Part shown: one piece after another, positions 17,593-22,551 of the stretch | Position numbering within the stretch: the stretch's first letter is position 1 | Layout: each line of letters opens with the position of its first letter | Origin: Plakobranchus ocellatus | Taxonomy: Eukaryota > Mollusca > Gastropoda > Plakobranchidae | Length of the DNA: 22,551 nucleotides | Assembly: GCA_019648995.1 (NCBI GenBank) | Contig: BLXT01000592.1 | Coordinates: forward strand, 427,544-450,094 | Reading direction: 5' to 3' | Notes under the pieces: model-generated | Database searches by the model: none | The model's input: only the letters and a program-made list of their open reading frames with translations | Told to the model about the DNA's origin: nothing | Made by a program: the position numbers and the translations under genes

Positions 17593-18890
17593 AATAAGTT
17601 GAATTTTTTCATTAGTTATTATTTAAAAGAAAAAGCAATGCATTTGTCTATTGTTAATTTTGTGAGGTCATTTAAGACTAATAAGAAATGCCTTCTCGAT
17701 GTAGAATGTTCTGCAAATGTCTGTCCTTACTAGCTGAAGATTAATATTAATTTTACAGTGGAAACCTCAAAAGCCAAAGTGCAACAATTCAAACTTCTCA
17801 TAAATCAAAGTATTCACGACCTGAGGAGTTTTTTTCTTCTTTGGCTTTGTTAACTTTGAACTCATGATTCAAAGTAAAAAAAGATTGATTCTCATAATTG
17901 AAAGCCCACATTACCACAAACCTCAAAAAGAAAAAAAAATTGTTTTCACCACCCCTCCCTCCCCCCCCCCCCCCCCCCAAAAAAAAACCCAGTGCCAATC
18001 ACTGTATCACTGTTTAATAAAAGCTAGTTATACTCAAGGCATGCCATTAACAACAACGCAAAACATGAGATAGGGAAGGTTCAAACTAGGAAAGAGGAGA
18101 GAAGTGAGGAGCCTAATAATTAGTGGTGCTCTTAGACCCCTCAATTTTGTCCCTTTAAATATAATAATATGATATATAATTCGAAGTCTTGGTCCATTCT
18201 TGTAAGTAGTACATGTAATAATTCATCAGTTAGTATCTCAAACCATATATTTTAATTAATAAGAAAAGATTTTTTCAAAATCAGAACAGTTGCACTGTGA
18301 TTTGAAAAATGTTTTTTCTTTGTTTTAGCCAAGGCATTTTATTTTACACTTAGATATACAGTTCCAATTTAATATGTGATTTCAATGAAATGTGCTTTGT
18401 TTGTTTGCCATCTGCACTTGCCTTATTAGACCTGAATATATAGTATTTCTGTTCTTCAAGAAAATATCCATCCATGCTGGTGATAACAAAAATGAACATT
18501 AAAAAAAAAAACACAAAAAACCCTTTATTTAATGGTTCATTAGCAGAAAATCAATGACTAGGTGAGGCAACTTTATTTATTTTCAACTTTGAATTTATAG
18601 TGTAATAGTCTAACAAAATGATTCTCATTATCTCAAATCTGATTGTCATCCATTTTGATCCATCAGAAGAAGTTGGCAACTAAGTTTTTGTAGTTATAAA
18701 GGGTACAACACAAATGATCATTTAGAGACAGATACATGTAATTCAAAAAATGTTTCTTGGAAGGTTTAATATTATATAGTGCATACTGGCACATGATAAT
18801 TCGACATCAAAAGGATTAGGCAACACGTCAAATTGTGAGAAAAACAAGCTATAGAGAAAAAAAAAAAGAAGGGGGGTGGGGGAAGGAAGT
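17593..18890. other. Intergenic stretch, mostly unrecognised
   Basis: AT-rich sequence after the TTAA element. It contains a Tigger-like terminus (about 17756-17880), and a run of C followed by A at about 17957-17987. Nothing else is identifiable, and no coding frame stands out. Confidence 0.6.
17756..17880 (+). mobile_element. Possible Tigger/pogo-type transposon terminus
   Basis: After a TA at 17754-17755 the sequence begins CAGTGGAAACCTCAAAAGCC and continues with spaced CAAA/TCAAA motifs (TTCAAACTTCTCATAAATCA). This resembles the start of pogo/Tigger elements, which commonly open CAGTGGAACCTC, and is similar in style to 1418-1530. No opposite end was found. Confidence 0.4.
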
Positions 18891-18894
18891 GTCT

Positions 18895-19155
18895 TTTGCC
18901 TTAGCAGTATCAATTACCAATTGCCCATGGTTAAGACTTTCAATAAAAGTTATTCTTTGGCTATGTCTACTGCATTTGCCTTTAGTCTTTCCATTGGTTG
19001 ATATTAATGATAATTGTTTCAAACCTTTGTGTCGCCAAATGTCCCGTAAATTGTTTTGCCTCTATTTTCTGGTTTTAGCTTCTTACAGTGCCAGTTCATT
19101 GGACTTTTTTCTGTCCATGATAAAACACATCTTTACTGCGTCACAGTTTTCTCTC
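18895..19155 (-). mobile_element. Non-LTR retrotransposon fragment, C-terminal part (copy 2)
   Basis: On the - strand, with stops and shifts, the sequence reads DRKKSNELAL..EEAKTRK and IWRHKGLKQLSL, then CSRHSQRITFIESL. This parallels, block by block, the fragment at 19906-20300 (TEKKSNEL, ICRHNGLEQLAITGKIEG, GRQRITFIENL). The two are diverged copies of the same retrotransposon 3' coding end. Homology fades at both edges. It is non-functional. Confidence 0.65.
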
Positions 19156-19477
19156 TTATCCAACATTCGCTTCTAAAAGCGGTATGTAAATGATTAGAAT
19201 TAATATATTATCAATATTGTTTACATTCTTATTAATAAATCTTTTGTAATTTGTATTTTACTTCCAATGCAGTATTACTAATTTGTTATTTGGTCATTTA
19301 GACAATGTTTGTTCTAAAAATGCGTAAAAACCATTGTGTGCTTGAGCTCTGTTTTTTTTATAGTAAATGCTGTAAGTGTAAGACAGACGAGATCTCCAAA
19401 ACTTGAAAAATGATTTTGAGATAGCTCAGAAAAAAACAAAATCTATTTTTAAAAGAGCCAATAAACAAACATTTATG

Positions 19478-19665
19478 TCCCATCTGGATCAAATTCCAAT
19501 CCAAATTCTGCTGATTTTCTGTAACAAGCAACTTTTAAAAGTAAATGCTTTCAGAAAGAGCTAAAAGCTTTTTAAAATCTAATTTCTGACGATAAGCACA
19601 CCATGCTACCTAGAACTATTTGTATCACCCACAATCTCTATTTTGTCTGCCCTTCCTATTTTATA
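19478..19665. repeat. Interspersed repeat, copy B
   Basis: Matches 3352-3570 in the same orientation; the clearest shared string is TAGAACTATTTGT preceded by CCATGCT-CC. It lies about 240 bases beyond the end of the - strand retrotransposon reading frame, so it could belong to that element's 3' untranslated region. Confidence 0.7.
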
Positions 19666-19905
19666 TATGAGCCATTGCCAAAGGGTCGCTATTACCTAAC
19701 ACAGTATCTATTCATACAGAAAACTTATAACAGGAACCAGGGGAAAATTAGTCATGATATGTTCTAAGTTCATAAATATCAGAGAGACAGCATTCAATAC
19801 ATGTAGAGTGTTGCCATTACATTGATATTTTTCGGGTATGAGTCTCTCGTAACAGAAAAAATTATAGGTCTAAATATATGGTCTACAAATATCCACGAGT
19901 CATCA

Positions 19906-20622
19906 TCAGGTACCTTGTCTGGAACAGACATTGGCGATCATGTTCCTCCACTTATACCTATTCTCAGTTAACCGTATAAAGTTGTTATTGCTACCCTTGC
20001 CTATCGCCCACGACTTAAGATTTTCAATAAAAGTTATTCTCTGTCTACCTCTGTCTACCATCTACTGTTTGCCTTCAATCTTTCCAGTGATTGCTAACTG
20101 TTCTAAACCATTATGTCGGCAAATATGACCTAAAAACTGTTGTTGCCTCTGTCTAATGGTTTAAATCAGTGATCACTCAAGATTAGCCTCTTTCAGAAAC
20201 AATTCATTTGACTTTTTTTCTGTCCATGATATCCTCATCATTCTTCTGATAAACCACATCTCTACTGCTTCTCTAGTTTTTTTTCCATTTTTTTGTTTAT
20301 TGTCCAACCCTCACTACCATACAAAAGTACTGACCATACATATGCTTCAATTACCCTTTTTTTTGGTTCTCATACTTGTTTCTATTTGCCAGTATAGGTT
20401 TCATTTTTTGGAATGTATCTTTAGCCATGGCAATTCTTTTACTTATTTCACTTGTGCATCTACCATCTGATGTTATCAGGGAACCTAGATATTTGAATTT
20501 TGTAACTTGTTCGATTTTTTTCGCCTTTGCTAACGAGATTGCACTTGGGGTTAATGGATTTCTTTGAGATGACCATACATTCCGTTTTCTTTATAACTAC
20601 AATATCTAGACGTTTTTTGGAA
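19906..20622 (-). mobile_element. Non-LTR retrotransposon fragment: end of reverse transcriptase and C-terminus
   Basis: Reading leftward on the - strand: KKTECMVISKK (about 20545-20590), then KFKYLGSLITSDGR followed by an open run through KRIAMAKDTFQKMKP (about 20390-20510), VWSVLLYGSEGWTINKKMEK (about 20280-20340), MWFIRRMMRISWTEKKSNEL (about 20200-20265), ICRHNGLEQLAITGKIEG, GRQRITFIENL, and finally KWRNMIANVCSRQGT with a stop at 19906-19908. This block order is that of the C-terminal half of widespread animal LINE endonuclease/reverse-transcriptase proteins. There are several frameshifts and stops. Relative to 20797-20965, a segment of about 36 bases between LDIVV and KKTEC is missing. 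The clade within non-LTR elements is not decided. Confidence 0.8.
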
Positions 20623-20797
20623 AGGTATGCAGAAATGCGAAAAAGATCTCCACCTCTGTTTCATTGATTATCTGAGGGCATTTGACAAAATAAACATTCA
20701 TAGCTGTTTAGTATGCTAGAAAAATTAGAAATCGATGGGAAAGATCTGAGAATAATTAGAAATTTATACTGGAATCAAACAGCATCTGTAAGAATTG
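20623..20797 (+). mobile_element. Inverted reverse transcriptase fragment (catalytic motif A)
   Basis: On the + strand, KDLHLCFIDYLRAFDK at about 20641-20689 is motif A of a non-LTR reverse transcriptase, with Asp codons at 20666 and 20684. After a stop and a one-base shift, MLEKLEIDGKDLRIIRNLYW then NQTASVRI reads open for 28 residues (20713-20796). In an intact element this lies upstream of the YADD motif. Here it is inverted relative to its neighbours on both sides. Confidence 0.8.
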
Positions 20798-20965
20798 CAC
20801 TAGGGGTTAGAGGATTTCTTTGAGAATGACCATACATTCCGTTTTCTTTACATTCAAAGACAGGCCCATTCTTTCGCTCTCTAAAACTACAGTATCTAAA
20901 AGTTTTTGGAGTTGCTTGCCAGATTCTGCTATTAAAACTTTATCCTCTGCATACCTGACATTTAA
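20797..20965 (-). mobile_element. Reverse transcriptase fragment with altered YADD motif (YAED)
   Basis: On the - strand an open run reads RYAEDKVLIAESGKQLQKLL, then DTVVLESERMGLSLNVKKTE and CMVIL. RYAED (about 20942-20956) corresponds to the catalytic YADD box, with Glu for the first Asp. The stretch around KKTECMVI duplicates, with differences, the start of the fragment at 19906-20622. It stops abruptly at about 20797 at the inverted piece. Confidence 0.8.
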
Positions 20966-22551
20966 TTAGCAGTTTAATTTAAAGGAACAACAGAATCTTC
21001 ACAGCACTTTGAAAACATGTTTTAATTAACCCACCTTGTTGCCTGTAGAACAGTTTTGTTACGGCTGCATTGCCCAAGACATGTACGACGTATTTTTTTG
21101 TACGCTTGCAATCATAACATGGCATTTCACAATTAGATCTGAGCACACAGTAATTTATTACAAATTCAAACAACAAGTCTTTTTCCATTTTGACTAAAGT
21201 GACTGTTAGGTTCCAATTTGTCTCTTTTGCACCTTGGCTATATTAAGGAGGTTTAAGGATAGTGCTACATTAAAAAGAAAAAAATAGATCTATGCTTTAC
21301 ATTTTCTGATCCACAGTGGTTTCCACCTTTACTGAGGGATATTTAGTTTGGCTGGTTGAACCAGGGTGACCATGGATTTTATCACCTAGTGAAATCCGAT
21401 ATTCTATTCATCCACCCAAGCTCAGCCCTTGGCAAGCCAGGGGTGCAGTAGATTATATCTGTGTTCACCAACCATGACCATACACTACATTAAAATTTTA
21501 ACCTTTTTTGTTTAGTTATTGAATTCAACACTGTTTTCTTATGGTAACCAAGCTTTTTCAAATGCAAGATCCAAGCTTTGCATTTGTACTAAATTTGTAC
21601 CTATATTGCCAATGCAAGTATTTTATTTTTATTTTTTAATGTTCTGAACCCGATTTTTTAGGTACAAAATTTGGGCTATAGTCTTAATCAAACGCCATTG
21701 CTTAATCATATCCTCTATTATCTAACAACATGTTGTGGTTAGTATCATTATTTTCCTTACATTTTGGCCAATGTGACTGTGAAAGTCTTGTCTATTCCTC
21801 GTTAATATGGGATTTTATATAATTTTTTTTCATTTTTTAATAGTTTTATTTGCTTTTGAAAATTGTTTCCAAAACAAATCTGTAAGCATTACAAAAGACA
21901 AAGATATGAGTATGAGAAAAAAAAAAGCGTAGGTAGTTGAAATCGAAAACCATCAGATTTAATAAATAAATAAATTTTGTACATGTAGGGATAATAATGT
22001 TAAAAAATAGACAACTATGTTTAGCATTACACAGGTCACCAGGCCACAAATGTGAAGAACACAATAATGAAAGCTGTTGAAAAATACTATGTTCTCGATG
22101 CGGCAGCAACAAAAGTGCTAACACTCTGAAAAACAAGTTTAAGTATAAAAAATTTCTGTTTTTTTTTTCTTGATATATATGTCTATGTTTATGTGGATGT
22201 ATCCAAGGCCCTGCATAATTTTAGCTCTTCTACGTGCAAAAAAAAAAAAATTTGTATGTCATAGTAAAACTGAAAACTTTCAAAGAATAGAAAGCCACAT
22301 TCACCTTCAGCTCTAGAAACTGCAAAATGTTATTGTTAAGCTAAAGGAAGCAGAAATAAAAAATTGAAATAAAAACCTAAGGAGCTATAGACTGATCTAT
22401 TTATATAAAGACTTTTTGAGTGAGTTATCTGGATAGCAGCCTCACAAGATCTTAAGTTTCACAGCAATATGAGGAAATAGCAAAAAAAAAAAAACAATAT
22501 TGACCCAGCTATAGCTCAGTATTCTGGCGATACAAGAGGTACATTGATTAG
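20966..22551. other. Unassigned AT-rich sequence to the window end
   Basis: No exon, repeat family or RNA gene can be supported. There are poly-A and poly-T runs, an AATAAATAAATAAA run near 21960, and short open frames of up to 96 codons on the - strand without recognisable domains. Confidence 0.6.

Noticed and set aside
18835..19176. 113-codon + strand open frame with hydrophobic stretches, resembling a membrane protein
   Set aside because: It is antisense to a - strand retrotransposon fragment whose blocks match a second copy at 19.9-20.3 kb.
19931..20567. Two + strand open frames of 63-65 codons
   Set aside because: Antisense shadows of the - strand retrotransposon C-terminal region.
21350..21450. 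Short inverted repeats CTGGTTGAACCAG and CCCTTGGC-A-AGCCAGGGG as a possible RNA structure or SINE
   Set aside because: Each stem is only 6-8 bases, with no tRNA-like promoter boxes or second copy in the window.
22511..22551. TAGCTCAGTATTCTGG near the right edge looks like a tRNA A box
   Set aside because: No matching D-stem (GAGC) follows and the sequence is cut off before any anticodon or B box could be seen; chance or a repeat edge is as likely.

Overview
The window is eukaryotic, from an animal. It is AT-rich, with long non-coding stretches, GT-AG introns of 0.4-4.9 kb, dinucleotide microsatellites and decayed transposons. I read it as an invertebrate, possibly a mollusc, but nothing in the sequence settles the lineage. 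It is not a bacterial accessory region: there are no operons, rRNA or tRNA genes, or CRISPR arrays.

One real gene is present, on the + strand: the 3' part of a multi-C2H2 zinc-finger protein gene. I assembled six exons (169-449, 4413-4540, 4976-5417, 10269-10382, 11321-11490, 15390-15566). Splice phases agree at every junction, and two of the joins rebuild perfect C2H2 fingers. The visible product is about 436 residues: six complete fingers preceded by the second half of a seventh, then an acidic patch, a Gln/His-rich tract, and a finger-free tail ending at a TAG stop. The 5' exons and promoter lie left of position 1. A roughly 1.3 kb 3' UTR ends near an AATAAA at 16866. I cannot name the orthologue.

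The introns hold transposon fossils. Intron 1 (450-4412) has four short GTTACCCC hairpin repeats, a Tigger/pogo-type DDE transposase relic (about 1418-3090), an interspersed repeat that recurs at 19.5 kb, and a 42-bp inverted repeat pair. Intron 3 (5418-10268) has a CT microsatellite, a broken THAP-domain gene (about 6681-7150), and a possible TTAA-flanked element (9345-9639). Intron 5 (11491-15389) has a 41-bp tandem duplication, a CCAAT-box cluster and a minisatellite.

Downstream of the gene, a clear TTAA-flanked, piggyBac-style non-autonomous element (16900-17592) sits about 30 bp past the polyadenylation signal. It carries a 22-bp perfect palindrome just inside one end. From 18.9 to 21.0 kb there are fragments of a non-LTR retrotransposon reverse transcriptase. 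These are mostly on the - strand, with one inverted + strand piece between two copies of the same segment. The last 1.6 kb shows nothing I can identify.

I see no convincing new multi-gene system. The items most worth a second look are the TTAA palindrome elements, the unidentified finger protein with its conserved-looking tail, and the THAP relic.
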